NCBI GenBank assembly: GCA_033807695.1
Contig: CM066306.1
Span: forward strand, 558,001 to 622,000
Length of the DNA: 64,000 nucleotides
From: Daedaleopsis sinensis
Taxonomy: Eukaryota > Basidiomycota > Agaricomycetes > Polyporales > Polyporaceae
Direction: 5' to 3'
Shown here in pieces: positions 21,635-34,821 of this stretch (position 1 is the first letter of the stretch; each line of letters opens with the position of its first letter). Position numbers and translations under genes: made by a program. A model generated the notes under the pieces. It did no database searches. It was not told where the DNA came from and saw only the letters and a list, made by a program, of their open reading frames with translations.

Positions 21635-24600
21635 AGAGCGAAGGGAGGAGATGCCGATGCGACCCCCCAGAACGGAGACACTTACATATACAAGCGGGGC
21701 GCGTGCGCGTGCACAAGTGCATCTGGCAGCCACAAGCAGCCACAAGCCATATCCAGACGGCATGCGCATCTCCGACATCGTGGCCCCCGGGCGAGGCGAG
21801 AGCGAAGCGGATGATACCGTCCCTTACGGATCGCGTATGCGTGCACACCACCCACCACGGTCGGCAAACGCACGCCCCGTTCCCGTCCGTGTCGCGTCTC
21901 TGGGAACCATGCCGCGATCGCCCAGCGACGAGAACGCAGGGAGAGAGTTCGTCACCTGCCTCCGTCCCTCCGCTGCGGCCATGCGGCGCTGGTGGCCCAA
22001 CCCCCATGCGCGATGCAAATCGCACCTAGAAGATCGCTGCCACGGCCGGCAGACGCGAGGAGCGAGGGCTCCGTTCTAGGCACTTCTGGCTCCGAGTCCC
22101 GGCAGGGCGAACACAGGACCCCCAGCCCTGCGCTGCAGCCTGGCGAGGACCGCAACCCGAGGCGTGGTGGCGTCCGCGTCGGACGTGCTGGATGGATGGT
22201 GGATCTGATAACGACACTCGCTCCCCTTTCTGACCGGAATGCTGACGGCCCACCCGCGCCGTGCACGACAACTGGGAGAAAACACGGTCGGGGGGCTGGA
22301 AAAATAGGTCAGGTGCGGCTCCAACCCACCGGGAGGGCGTAAGCGACAGTCGACGTCCGTACCGTTTCGAGCCTCCACCGCCTTCTGCCCCGGACGATGA
22401 CGGTTGATAACTCTTGGTAGCTATCTTCGCCATACAAGGCATCTTCACAGACGCAAGATCCAAAACGCCGGGATATTTAGGCGGGCCAGCTCCCGGTCAG
22501 CTGCTTCAGGGCTGCCCGGGGGCTTCAACGGCACGCAGCTCTGACGACGAAAATGCTCTGGAAGATGCGAACCCTGTCGCGAACGCGAGGCCTCACTAGT
22601 ACTTTGCATCCCGTCTGGAGAGTGCCGCAGTAGCGCGCGCCTCGTACATCCCGATCCAGACTCGACGTACGAAAGCTTCGCTCGACTGGGGAACACGACG
22701 GCCGCACGAAGGCAGAGCAAACGGGTACTACGACTGCTGCTCCACCCCCCAACCACCGCTGATCAGCCGTTACAGGTTTTGCGTTCCGCATAACTCATTG
22801 ACCCACTCGACACGACCGAGACCCCTTCACGGCGCAGCGCCACGCGCAATACAGTCATTCCAGAACACACGAGTGGACGACTTACCGCCGGCGCCAGTGT
22901 GCCACAGGAGGGAGGTTTCCGGGCAACAGCCAGGCGAGAATGTATTGCCGCACTCTATCCTGGCCTGAAAATGAGAATCAGCTGCGCATCACCGTTGCAA
23001 GACAGATGGAGGATAACGAACACGATCGTTAGGATGTTGCAACTTGCCGTGAATCACATCCCATCGCAAAGTCTTTCTGATCGACATATCCGTCGGAGGA
23101 CTGTGTCAGAAAACTTTCAAAATACTGCTCCAGGGTGTGAACGGCCGGTGGTCTGGATGCGACGACAACGGAATGGGTCACACTCCATGATGTTGTGCCG
23201 TAAGTAGTGTTCCTGGAAGCGATTAGCGCCCTCCGAGTGCGGATGTCGTCAAGCGATTAACCTCGCCAATACACCCTCGTTGTGATGCTTCGTGGGGCTG
23301 CGTACCAGGTATCCTTGATTATTTCAACACCTACGCGTAGGCGACTCTCCATGCAACCTATAGCGGCGTCGTGAAGGCGGAGGAGAGGGAGAAGCACGAT
23401 CAGTTGATGCATTCATGCGCACATGCGGCGTCTAATCGAACAAAGTAACACGTTTACCCTGTACGTATAATGTCGCAGACTTTCCGGGCGGCGACACCAT
23501 GTCGTTTTCGCAATCTCGAGAACACCGCACCGCCAGTATAGCATGCGAGCTTGCGATAGGCCGTGGATGTGCGGGAAAGCGGAGGACTTGGTCGGTCCTG
23601 GACCGATGGCAACACAATTGTTCCTTCCGGGATGTCGCTGCTGAAGATCTTCGTTCCAAGTCCACTGAGACTAGAGCAGTCTTAGCACGCCCGCGCATAA
23701 TTGCGGAGGGAGACAGTTTCGGCAGCGCATAACGCCGAGGACTATACCGCGTTCGTCGTCCGCCTTGTTGCGTCTGTGGACGCACGCTCGAGCCTCATGG
23801 TGTTGATGTCGGCAGCATCGGGGTTCGCACCAAAACCGAAGGGGCTGCGACTCCGAGCATGACGTGCACCGTTACGGCACGCGAGTCCTAACTCTTGCTC
23901 GTGCGGTGTGGCCTGAGAGCTGCTCGCGGCGGGATCCCGGGAGCATTAGAACGACGGGGTGCGCGGGGCGGTGGCCAGCGCGAAGGGGGCAGAACCCACT
24001 CACGGGAATGGCGGCGAGACCCACCAGGCCTCCTCGGACATAGAAGTTTTCCTGCGGCCGAGGGCTGCGAGACGGTGCTCGGAATCCTACCCATGACGGA
24101 CTGCCAGCGTCGTTCTGGAGCCCGTCTGGTGTCGGGCTGGATTGGGGCTCAGGTCCATGGCGTAATTGCCGTCGCACAGGACCAGCAGGCAGGCAGCGGC
24201 GGTGGTGCATCTGGTGGCCATTGACAGTTTCTCGCAGTCCCGGGAGGTTAACGGACGACCCGGGGTTACTTCCGCTGAGTCGTCCAAAGCCTGGACAAGT
24301 GAAAACTTCCAAACAGCAGTCGAGCCCTGCGTCATTTCCGTAAGTTGAGTGTGTTTCATGACGAAGGGGGAGTCGAAACTTACATGCGGGTGGCTGGAGT
24401 GGGTTGAGCGGGCGAAGACTGGGGTTCCGCGCAGCAGAAATGAAATGTCGGATACCCAAGGCCGGAGGAGAAAGAGACGGACGGTGGAGGTATCCCCAGT
24501 CGAGTCTACTGCATGACGTGGCAATACGCAGGCACGATCCAACCCTGGTTGAGTGGATGGTAGGATGAGAGGACATACCGGGGGGTTTCGAACTGGTGCA

Positions 24601-27600
24601 GCTCAAATATGAACCGGTCCACTTCTCACCAGCGTCTACGTTGACCAGTAGCTCCGCGGGCCAGTCACGGTCAACTTGATACTGTTCAACGTTTAACGTT
24701 AACATTCAACACGCACAGCGTCCACAACAACTTCTGCATGCAAATTGCCAGTACTAGTGCTGCTACCGAAAGACTGCTATATGCCTATCACAGTCCATCC
24801 TCCGCGCGCGAAGACTAGCACTTTTCAGTGTATGCTGGTATACGCGCGCGTACACGCATGCTCTGGATGCTATAACTGACTACCTGATTGCAGCAGTCAG
24901 ACTCATTGAAACGTGCCAGTGGACCCAGCGATGATCCAGATTGGCGCATGTTCTTTCAGTGAGAGGCTTTATCACGATATCTATGTTTATTGACTTCCTA
25001 TTCCTCCTCCTGCAGCTCGATCAATGTTTTTCCGATCAACGCTTTTCCGATCATTAGCAACTATACAATCGCATAAGAATCGGTCACTCCAACGCACCTG
25101 GACTCTGTATGGGTTATACCTAGCTCGCAGGGATGCTGAAGTCCACACTGCTAGGTAACGGTGAACGTTAACAACCCTGACATGCTTGACAGCGCATGCT
25201 TAGAGGTACGTAAGCTTATCTGGGACTTCTTTTCGGCAAAAGCAAGTCAGCGGCGACTTCCTCTGTCTGCGATCAAACATCTGCGATGCGGTGGCATAAC
25301 CTTGCCATATTGCCCTTCGCAAAGGCTGCGGAACTGCACGTCTCGCCCTGCTCACGTCCTTGACAGCACATGCCGGCCAGGCATGTACAGGCTCACACAC
25401 ATATGCATATCTGCCGCATGGAGCGTTACACGGTTTGCTTCCGGAAGCAGGGCCATATTCTATGTGGATATCCTGCTGCTAGACCTTTGGGACCCCCCGC
25501 GAGCAGAGATGGCCGACCCGGACGGCCACCATGTTCGCCGTACGTCCGTTTTGATAGCATTGCATCCGCCATGCGTGTATGCTCATCCAAAATGTTGACG
25601 TGTATCCAGGACGGCACCCGATCTAGGTGCATGCTACGGCCTCAGCGCTGTGCCTTCTTCGCTCTCTCCCTCGCGAAGCTCCTGTGGGAGGGCTGAGCGA
25701 CGACGGTGAAGGGGTGCGTGTGTTGCTCGTTAATAAAACTGCGCTGATGGACCTTGCGTTTAGTCTCGGCCCATCGGGTCTTCAGAAGCTCGACGGTGAT
25801 TTACAACGCAGGGTCAAAGACTTCAACCGAGGACATCTTCCAGTAACCCCTCGGACAGTTTGTCTCTATGCAGACAAGTGACCGACAGATCATGGTGCAT
25901 CGTACAGTAGTACTAGCTCGTGGCTCATGCACTCGAACGATGCAACGTGAGAGAAGCCGAAAGCAATCAGGTATGTACACATCTACACCTTCTGGCGCTT
26001 CGGTGTCTTGGAATGCTCATGATCTTTTGCGTGTCGAATCTGAATCAGGATCAACTTCTCGTCTGAGGTGTAAGCGATCGAACCGACCTTCCTCAATGAA
26101 GACTATGCTATAGCCTATAGCTAGGTGCAGAGTCAGTTCGGAACACTATGCGGCGTGACATCCACGATAACGAGTGCCGCGTAGGCACCGAAGTGCGCCA
26201 ACCATAGTCGACTGCGTCAGGGTCAGTCCTAAGGTGCTGGTGAAGCTCTGAAGCCTCGTCCTCGTGTAGAAGATTCTGATTAGACTGCGGCGCTCGCACA
26301 TCTCGGTCAATGTTCGTGTTCGGTTTCATGGTTTTGCTCGGCACATATCCAAGCACGTCGCGATCGTTGCCGTCCTTTCCGCCCCTACAGCCCCCGTCGT
26401 ACTAGGAACAGGTCTCCCGACACTCTCCCTCGGGGCCAGAGAGAGTTCCTCCTCGGAGACGTGCCCCCTTCGGTGAACCAGGTACCCGCTCCGCAAACGC
26501 TTGCGCGTTTTACGTGCGTGTACGTACGTTCGGTGTCCTCCTGGCGTGCGGAATGGATTAGGCTGTCCCCGCCGACGCTCGCGACGAGTCTGGTGTCGAG
26601 TCCAGCCAAAGGAAGGCGGCGAGGCTAACGTCACTGGGCACCCCTTGACGATCGTCGCTCTTCTTGAAGTCAAGGCCCGCGGCGTTCGGCAGCTGTAGCC
26701 TATGGCGCGGAACGGCGGAACTGAGGCCGGAATTGCGCCCTTCTCACACCCGGGGGTCGCGCCACGCGAAGAAGGGCGAGGAACAGGGCCATTTCTGACA
26801 ACGTGGTGCGTACCATGGCCACGCGGGATGGAGCAATTCACTCTAGGACTCGGAGAGCCGGAGGGCTCGGGCGACAATCGATTGGCAAGAGACGTTGGCG
26901 AGTGCCGGGAAGCATCACCTGGTCTTGTACGTTCACGTTCACGACTTCCGTTCATCGCGTCGCACCTGTCACCAGGCAAGTGACCTCAATTGATTGACAA
27001 TACGTCTTTACTGGTAGGGTCGAGGGACGGGGCGCAGAAACACATCGCTAAACCCCCGGAGGTTGATAGCGCGATCAGTGACAGAAGCAGCGATGATCGG
27101 GTCAGCTGAAGCCATGAACTTGATCATGTTGTGACCAGGTTGTGACGCGATCGCAAACTTACTTCCTCCCATCATGTTCGCACTCATCACATCCTGGACA
27201 AACCACACATTCGCAACTATTCTTATTCGTCGCTCGCGGCTTGATATAGGATCTGACGATATCAGAGACGCGCGTATTGCCATCACGGATTATTTATCTG
27301 AAAGATTACTACAGGGCGGCTCGTTGATTGACAAGTCTCAGGTGAGCCTCGAATGGTATGATCCCCAAGCTCGAAAAACTCAGCCGTAGTCCACACACGC
27401 TCCGTCGAACCATTGGATCGCTCGAAGATGTGTTTGTTTCAAGTTGCCTCATGTCGTTACATTGCGCGGCTTTCACTCAAACCTCATCCTAAATTAAGGT
27501 ATTCGCCAGGTCGTTCGGATACAACACCGGTACCATACAGCAAACACACACACTCTCTAGCGCAGACACAATGTGCTGATACTGAATCACTATCGACCGT

Positions 27601-28830
27601 TTCACTATCCCATAGCGCGAGGAGCACCAACAATATTGGCCCTTCAAGGTGAAACTTGCTTCTCATTATGCATAGGTGGCCACCTCCGTCTCATGTTGAT
27701 GTCATTCAACAGCGCCCGACAACCATGAAGGCTTCGCACAACCTCGAGTAGCTGGCGTTTCGGCTCATCGAATGTCGCTTGGGCAGGACGCTGGCGTGCC
27801 CCGCGCAATGGCATGGTTGTGAAGCAGTTTGACACTTCCGATGTCAAAGAATACGCCGATATTTGCCGCCCGAAAACGATCTCCAAGACTACCGGTGAGC
27901 TGGTCCCCTTGCAATGCTCGCAACACGACCTGAGGCCCAAGAGGCAACTCGATATGGTGTGGCGGCACGGCAGCTGTGCGGTGTTCAATGTTCAATCCCA
28001 GTCGCGCGCTAGCAATCGTAACATGCAAGTGCGACATGTTCTTCAAGTTCCCCGCAAAGTGCGCGCGTGCAATGGCCGGCAGCCATCTTCTGTCAAACTT
28101 TCTCCATCACTTTCGTTTCCGCGTCCACGTGGATGTATCCTTGGCCGGTCCCGACGAATGGGGACTCGGGAGGCAGGGCGGCGCTGCGTGAGTGTTCTCT
28201 CTCTGATGTCTCAGCCTCAGAAGGATTGACAGCTACTTCCAACTCCCCTTGATAGAAGTAGTATCGCGTCGTCCATGTTGATCTTTGACTGATTGCCACA
28301 ATCCCAAGCGCTAGTACTTCCAAGGGACGGCGTTTCCGTGGCTCGAATAAACAACAAGGACATCGTTCCAACCTCCCTCTGCCGAAGAAGAGCTAGACGG
28401 CTCTACTTTCATCCTCGGCCAGCCGGGTCGGGGGTAGTATTCAGCCTGCCTTCAAGGAAGAGAGAGAACGGGTATCGAGATCTCAGCGGACAAAAGGTGA
28501 TGTAAAACGCTGGTCCAGCATGCATCGCATTCCGTCGCGTCTGGGAAACTCGCGCCTTTGCTCGCTGAAGGAAGACGGTGGGACCCGCGCGCGCCGTAGG
28601 TCCAAGTTCTACATTTCCGGAATGGCAGAACCGCGGCCTCCGTACGTGAGCCGTGGGGAGGGCGGTGACATCCGTTGCGTCAGGGTGAGGATAGGAGTCC
28701 TGGACTCGAAGTCTTATAGTCCGCGCACCTCGTCGCCTACCCAAGCCGACCCGCCCTCCCATTCACCGTTCGACCACTTGGTCACTCACGATTGCTCTGA
28801 CTGTTCCCTCTCTGTTGTACATCAGCCGAA
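21635..28830. other. 7.2-kb region without a confident gene
   Basis: Many ORFs of 60-277 codons on both strands, none with a clear domain or a consistent exon chain. The most protein-like are minus-strand readings at 24087-24542 (TTAAACLLVLCDGNYAMDL, a possible signal peptide) and at 27765-28371 (TRYYFYQGELEVAVNPSE; VSNCFTTM in another frame), and a GC-rich block at 26326-26979 open on both strands. These may be decayed genes. The sequence just before 28831 must carry the acyl-CoA oxidase-like promoter. No tRNA, rRNA or long repeat was seen. Confidence 0.45.
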
Positions 28831-30959
28831 ATGTCTTCCGAAGGATACCCCAGGCGCACAGCACACCTTCTACACTCCGATGCGTTCACCAAGCCGACCC
28901 ATTCTATGGATCTCGACGCTCGCGCGATGTTGTCCTACTCAAGGGCTAAGGCTGCCGGTCTTTCTTACGGTTAGTCTCCCCGTGCACATCTGGATCTTCG
29001 GCGCGATGTGTCTCGTGTGTTTCATCTGTTTGACGTCTACGGTTGCAGACATGACAATCGAAGACCTATTGTCTCTAACACCCAAATTTTGGCAACTACA
29101 TAACGATCCCGTTGTGATGCTGGACGGAGCCGCCTTCACCCTCCTCACGATCCAGTTCAACCTTTGCGCAGGCACCATCGCGCGTTACTGTCGGCAACGT
29201 CCCGGTCTCCTGCCTCTAGTCGACGACTTCCTCCGCTTTCGTAAACAGTGAGCTCAGCATTTGACGCGTGTGGAAAAACGAGACTGACTTCTCTTCCTCA
29301 GTGGACAGTTTATGCTAACCGAACTTGGTCACGGCCTTGACATCTCCAACATCGAGACGACGGCTACGCTTTTACCTTCGGGAGAGTTCCTACTACACTC
29401 TCCCACCCCTTCCTCGGCGAAGTGGGTCTTTACGTTTACGCCATTTGCCATGACGATGAACTCACCCTGGATACCAGGTTCATGCCTCCAACAATGCCCG
29501 CCGGTCTGCCTTGCGTAGCCGTTGTTTTCGCCCGACTGATCGTCGGTGGCGAAGACCGTGGACACAGACCCTTCATTGTGCCTCTCAACGACGGCAAGCA
29601 GATGTGTGCAGGTGTCTCATCGAGGTATGTTCGCCCTTTCGTTGGCCCAGCCACGATATTGTATTCGGTTCCCGTCATGCAGACCCTGACATGATCTTTC
29701 ACTCATGACAGACTCCTTCCATACCGCGGCGGCCCCAACCCGCTCCCGCACGCGCTCACCACATTCTCGAATGTCCGTCTTCCTCGAACCGCGCTGCTTG
29801 GGTCCCTCGAGAAGCCTGCGAACATACATGCAAACCTGATGGACATCATTTGGCGCGTCGCCATCGGCACCATCGCGCTCGGATGCGTCGCGCTTCCTCT
29901 CATGCAATGCTATGCGACGATTGGGACGATGTACTCTCTCCGCCGAGTCATCGGGCACGCGGCGAGCCCGGAACGGCGCACGCCCATCCTCACTTTCAGG
30001 ACGCAGCAGGCACCGATCCTGACAGTGACGGCCAACGCGTACGTCCTGCAGGCCTTTCAGCGCTGGGCTATTGGCCGGTTCTGCGACAATCGCGTCGATA
30101 GCCGCGTGAGGCACGGGATCGCGGCCATCTTCAAGTCTATCAGTGTGCAGCATTCCCAGCAGGGTGCGCTTTCCGTGTCGGAGCGCTGCGGCGCACAGGG
30201 ACTGTTCGGGCACAACCAGATGACTTGTCTACACGTGCGTATCGTCGTCATATGTTCGTCACGAGCTAGACCTAACTCCGTTTGTTGTACCAATAGAACG
30301 AAATGCGCGGCATTGCTATCGCTGAAGGCGATGTGTTGGGACTCGCGATACGTATGTTGTCAACTCATCCACACATTTTGTGGGAACTATGCTGATGATT
30401 CTTCTTAGGACTCATCAACGAGATTTTAATCGGCCGCTATGAGATGCCTCCTTCAACGAACCCGAATTCTCTCCTCGCACGACACGAAGCGGGCCTTCTG
30501 TCGGACCTGCGCGAGCTTGTGCGCGGGCTCGGCCACCATCGCAGCTCCGAAGTCAACCGTCTCGTTCTCCCATACTGCCAGCCCACAATGGAGGCCATCG
30601 GGCATCGCATGGCGTACGATGCGGCCGTCGCTGCGGGAGTCCGTCCCTGCCTCATCGACCTCTATGTCGCGCAAGTCGTCAAGCTTGACCCTGCGTGGTA
30701 CGCCGAGCACGCCGGGCTCGGCAAGCGCGTTCAGCAGGAGATGGAGACCAGCGCAATGGATGCCGTCCTCCCAATCCTCGGCGAGCTGGTCAAGGAGATG
30801 GACGTCTTCTCGTACGTCACCGCACCAATCGTGTCCGACGAGCGCTGGTCCGCCTTCGTCAGCGAGCTCAAAGTATACCGGGGTAACGCGCACGTCGACC
30901 CGCTAGAGTCGCGCCCCCGGTTTGGGCTTGACACAGAGATGGTGAGGAGTCATCTCTGA
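28831..30959 (+). CDS. Acyl-CoA oxidase/dehydrogenase-like protein (577 aa)
   Basis: Seven exons: 28831-28969, 29049-29247, 29302-29421, 29478-29624, 29712-30234, 30297-30351 and 30409-30959. All phases agree, total 577 residues. Family knowledge: flavoproteins that introduce the 2,3-double bond into acyl-CoA, oxidases acting in peroxisomes. Seen: a helical N-terminus; the FAD/substrate-region motif FMLTELGHGLDISNIET; LLHSPTPSSAKFMPP across a junction; RPFIVPLNDGKQMCAGVSSR; PHALTTFSNVRLPRTALLG; then a helical C-terminal half. It is shorter than classic peroxisomal acyl-CoA oxidases (about 650-700 residues). The C-terminus, VRSHL, differs from canonical SKL but could act as a weak peroxisomal signal. 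I cannot decide between oxidase and dehydrogenase. It converges on the antiporter gene ending at 31694. Confidence 0.85.
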
Positions 30960-31693
30960 TTGTTTTGCCCGCGCCATGACTCCTTACGTCGACCACGTCC
31001 TCTCACGTCTTCCTCGTCATATCTTCCTCGCAACGGGTTCTTGCATACTGCAGGTCACAGGTTTGATCCTAATTCTATCGAGCTACGTCCTCTAGAACAC
31101 CCTACCCCATAATATCCTTCTCCCTGCTCCCTCTATGTACCGAACAGTAATATCGTAATCGCGCATTGCATGCGTCGGCATACTTGTATCGCTATATAGT
31201 ACCCATCGCTACCCTCACGAACATGTCGTGCTGCTACAGCTGCTACCCCGGATCGCTAGCCTTGTACTTATCTTGATTGTGTCTTGGAATTCGAAACCGG
31301 AATACACACTAGCATTCGGATCTGGATCTGAGGCTTCGATCTCTAGACTGTACCGACCCGTTTGCAGGATCGTAGCACATCCCGTGCCACCTCGTGCCAT
31401 GCTGCCCATCTACCATCTCTCGGAAGGCGGCCCAAGATATGTTCTATTCGGAGTCAAAGGATCATCAGAATCATGAAAGAGAAGCCCGCGAGTCCCTCGC
31501 AACGCCGCCCTTCGCCGCCCCCTCCTCCTTCCCTCCAACATGCTCCAAGTTTCCTAGCCCGTTGCGTCGTGTTCGTACGAGCAACCGCTATTCCGCTCTC
31601 CCCCATCCCCCCTCGCACCAACACTGTACGTCGTCCCACCGGTCCCACCTCCGCACCCGCACACCGTGGCTCTGCGAGAGCCACGAGCCTATG
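30960..31693. other. Intergenic region between convergent genes
   Basis: About 730 bp between the 3' ends of two convergent genes. No gene or strong repeat is seen. It should contain both transcription ends. Confidence 0.6.
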
Positions 31694-34600
31694 TTATTGC
31701 ACGGCACGGAAGTGCGCGTTCCCGGCCAGCGCTGCGCTCGTACTCGTTAGAGCATGCGTGCCCGTGCGTGCACGCTGTCCCCCGACGGCGTCGCCCGCCG
31801 CCACCGCAGGGGCAGCCCCCTCCCGACTAACCGCTTCCGAGCCGAGCGCGACGTCCTCCGGGAAGCGCACGGATTTCGCCGCAGATGCACCCGCAGACGG
31901 GGTAGTCGGGGTCTGCTGGCCGGACCGAGAGGGCGCGTGCTCGCGCTCGAGGGCAGCCTTCAGCTCGTCCTCGGTGGGGAAGCGCACGACGCGCTGCGAG
32001 GGGGTCTGCGCGCCCGATGGCGGCTGGGTGCGCTCGACGAGATCGCCCTCCGACGCCGATGCGGCGCGGATGACGCTGCGCACGTCGAGACGCGCAACTT
32101 GCGGCGACGGCGACGGCGTTCCTGCTTGGACGCGCTCGCGCTGGGACCCGTGCTCGAAAGGCAGGTCTCCTTCCGCGCCCCCGGAGCTGGCGTGCACGTG
32201 CCGAGGAGTGTCGGGTTTCACGTTGACGTTGGTATGGGCTGCCTCCTCGTTCTCGTCCCCCTTTCCCTCCTTGACGCCCGGCGACTTCGTCTTCTCTGCG
32301 TGCGCTTGGGCAATGTCCGCGCGTTGGGGTGCGCCCGCGTCGGATACAGCCTGTGTGCATACGCATGCCGTGCACGCACAAACGCGATGAGCGGGAGGTA
32401 AGCGATGGCAGCGCGCGTGGCTTACGTCGTCCTGCCTGAAAGCCTTTTGTGGCAGGGGTGCCTCCCCCCAGCGGTGCTTGGAAGCGGACGAAGACGCATC
32501 GTCCTCTGCGGTCGCAGTGGCGTCGCTAATCATGGCCGCTGGCCCCAGCTCAGGGACGTGAGAGTTCACCTTCTCCTCGCGTGCCACCTTGTCCTGCGAT
32601 ACCACGACCAACTCGGTCACAGAATTGGGATCTACTTGATACACCCCTAGTTCGATATCGTGCTGCTCCGTGGCCGGCGTACCCGGGCGGATGACTTCGG
32701 GTGGGGTGGAACGCGCCCAGAGGAGCCAATCCGGGGTAGTTGCGTGGCGCAATGTCAGCGTGCGTGTAAGTGAAACCGTCCTGGACCGGACATTGCGCCC
32801 AAATGAGAAGAAGGGGATCGAGAGCCCGTCTACAGGGGCGAGCGTGGTGAGACGTGCGACCGCACCGTGATATAGGACAACATACGGATGATGATGGAGC
32901 CGAGTACGACGAAGGCGACAATGGTCTGAAGTGTGGCCGCTAGAATCTCCGCCTGGCCTTGGGGCGGAGATTGAGGTGTCGGCAATTCGGTGACCGCCAA
33001 CGTCGAAACGAAAATCGCCCCTACTCCCATCTGTCGTGAAACTCGTTAGACATCCTTCAAGAGGTCCAGGGAAACTCCCTTACAGGTCCTATCGCAAAAT
33101 GTTAGTGCCCTGTGGGTGTGCGGGTGATACCAAGGTATCGACTCACCAAAATGGCCGGAAAAGAGAGCCTCCCGCCATGACTGGATCTCCGGCACCCACT
33201 TGTACAAGAGCAGTAACGGCGGGATACGCCGGAGTAGAAGTACCGCCAAGAAGACGAGAAAGAGTCGCCATGGGGTGATCCCCAGTTCCGGCGCATTGAA
33301 TAAATTGAACGGCAACCAGGCCCCGATATACACGAATGTGCCACAGTTGAGTAAGAGGTCGATCACCGAAGAGAAGACTTCGTCTTCAGTCTGCGTGTTG
33401 AAGTGACCGTCCCAACTGATTGCAGATCCTATCACGGGACACTTGAGTCAAGTGGGTCGAGCGGGTCAAACAGCGCATGCGTTTACCTGCTGCGAACGCG
33501 GCCAACAAGTCATCACTCCCAAGTGTGCGGGTCACTCCAACCGTGAACAACGCCAATGCTAGATATTGAGCGACGTATGACTCTCTGTCGATGAAGCCCT
33601 TTTTGTGCGACAGCTTCATCAACTTGGAGAAGGTGACACCTATATAGCAGGAATATAAGTGCAACAACCAAATATTGCTTTGAATGTTCCTACCTAGCAC
33701 AGCGCCAATGATACTCCCCAAGATGACTTGATCTGAAGATATTGTGAGCGTCCCGCTATCGATGCAATCGAGCAAGACTCACAAAGCCAACCCACTAAGA
33801 ACCACAGTCCAAAGGCGGCTCCGCGCGATTTCTCGACGGTGAGGTATATGGAGATGCTCAAGAAGGGATAAGCGAGCCCGTCGTTCGCGGCTGACTCCGC
33901 AGAGAGTATACGGCGCAGATTCAGGGGCACGTGTTTCATTGCGAACTTTCCGCCTGCAGAAGTTGTCAGCATCGCTCTCGGAAGAAGTGGCTGTTAGCAC
34001 GCACCGACGATAGCCGCAGAGATGATTGGATCGGTAGGAGTAAGACAAGCTGCTACAACGAGCGAAGAGACGAAGTCCAGCGGTGGTATGACGGCATAAA
34101 TGATAGCTGGACAGTTTTGTCAGAGGAACTCGTTGCGGATTTTGCAGGTCACACACCTGCCACAACAAGCCATCCGAACGCCATTGTTGGAACTACCATA
34201 ATAACGAGTCCTCTGGCGTGCTCTGCAAGATACGACTGAGGAAGCTCGACTCCAATGGCGAACAGGCCAGCGGCGAGGGTGATCCTCATGACCTCAAGAG
34301 TGATAGTGTTCACGTCTCCACCCCAAGCGCGAGGATCGAAGATATTGGCACAGTAAGGGCCGAAAATGATGCCGAATGCGGTCCCAAGGACGACTTCATT
34401 GATGTAAAACTGTGTGCGGAAATATGGTGTTAGAGGGGAAGAGGGGTTGACACACCACTCCGCCGCTGTGCCGACCTACATACCTTCTCTTTTACAAGCA
34501 GAGATATCATACTAAACTGTAGCGGGATTGTGAGCAACGAGAGCGCCGAGGATATAGGGGCGGCTAGTAACGCGTGGATGAACCCGAACTCGATGTTATG

Positions 34601-34821
34601 TGCGCCTAGGTCAAACCGTGGAGTCGTAGCTTTGCATGACATTTGCACGCACGAAGCTGGAGTGATCGAGCATGAAACATGCATTCATACACTCACCGCA
34701 ACAACAAACCCTCCTATGACCATGTAGGCCAACCCGGAGTCCGTGATCTGTTGAAAAGCGAGTTTGTGAACTGAAAAACATGACAAGATGGCCCACGGAC
34801 TTCTATTAGATGTATGTTCAT
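31694..34821 (-). CDS. Na+/H+ antiporter, fungal Nha1/Sod2 type, paralog A (771 aa)
   Basis: Thirteen exons from ATG 34821: 34801-34821, 34697-34747, 34484-34516, 34157-34409, 34005-34106, 33783-33953, 33694-33732, 33487-33639, 33147-33428, 33084-33088, 32886-33030, 32426-32829 and 31694-32350. The total is 2,316 nt, 771 residues. CPA1-family plasma-membrane antiporters export Na+ or K+ in exchange for protons. Seen: GLAYMVIGGFVVA, NEVVLGTAFGIIFGP, EVMRITLAAGLFAIGVELP, TPTDPIISAAIVGGKFA, the ion-site ND in AESAANDGLAYPFL (about residue 176), GSDDLLAAFAAGSA, NCGTFVYIGAWLP, and FGPMGVGAIFVSTLAVTELP. A long hydrophilic tail (about 320 residues) is the expected cytosolic regulatory part. The last intron (32351-32425, 75 nt) is divisible by three, so retention would keep the frame. 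The seven-codon first exon is supported mainly by paralog B. Confidence 0.93.
33084..33088 (-). other. 5-nt microexon of antiporter paralog A
   Basis: GACCT on the minus strand, flanked by GATAG before and GTAAGG after. Joined to the preceding G it supplies Gly-Pro in GHFG-P-MGVGA. Without it the frame shifts. The paralog at 43586 has the same microexon at the same place. Confidence 0.85.

Noticed and set aside
20892..22025. 377-codon minus-strand ORF at the right end of repeat copy 2
   Set aside because: Runs out of frame through the 140-residue gene and into unique sequence; a GC-rich shadow.
26326..26979. Long ORFs on both strands, suspected rRNA or conserved gene
   Set aside because: Compared by eye with conserved LSU rRNA segments I know, without a match; no protein motif either.
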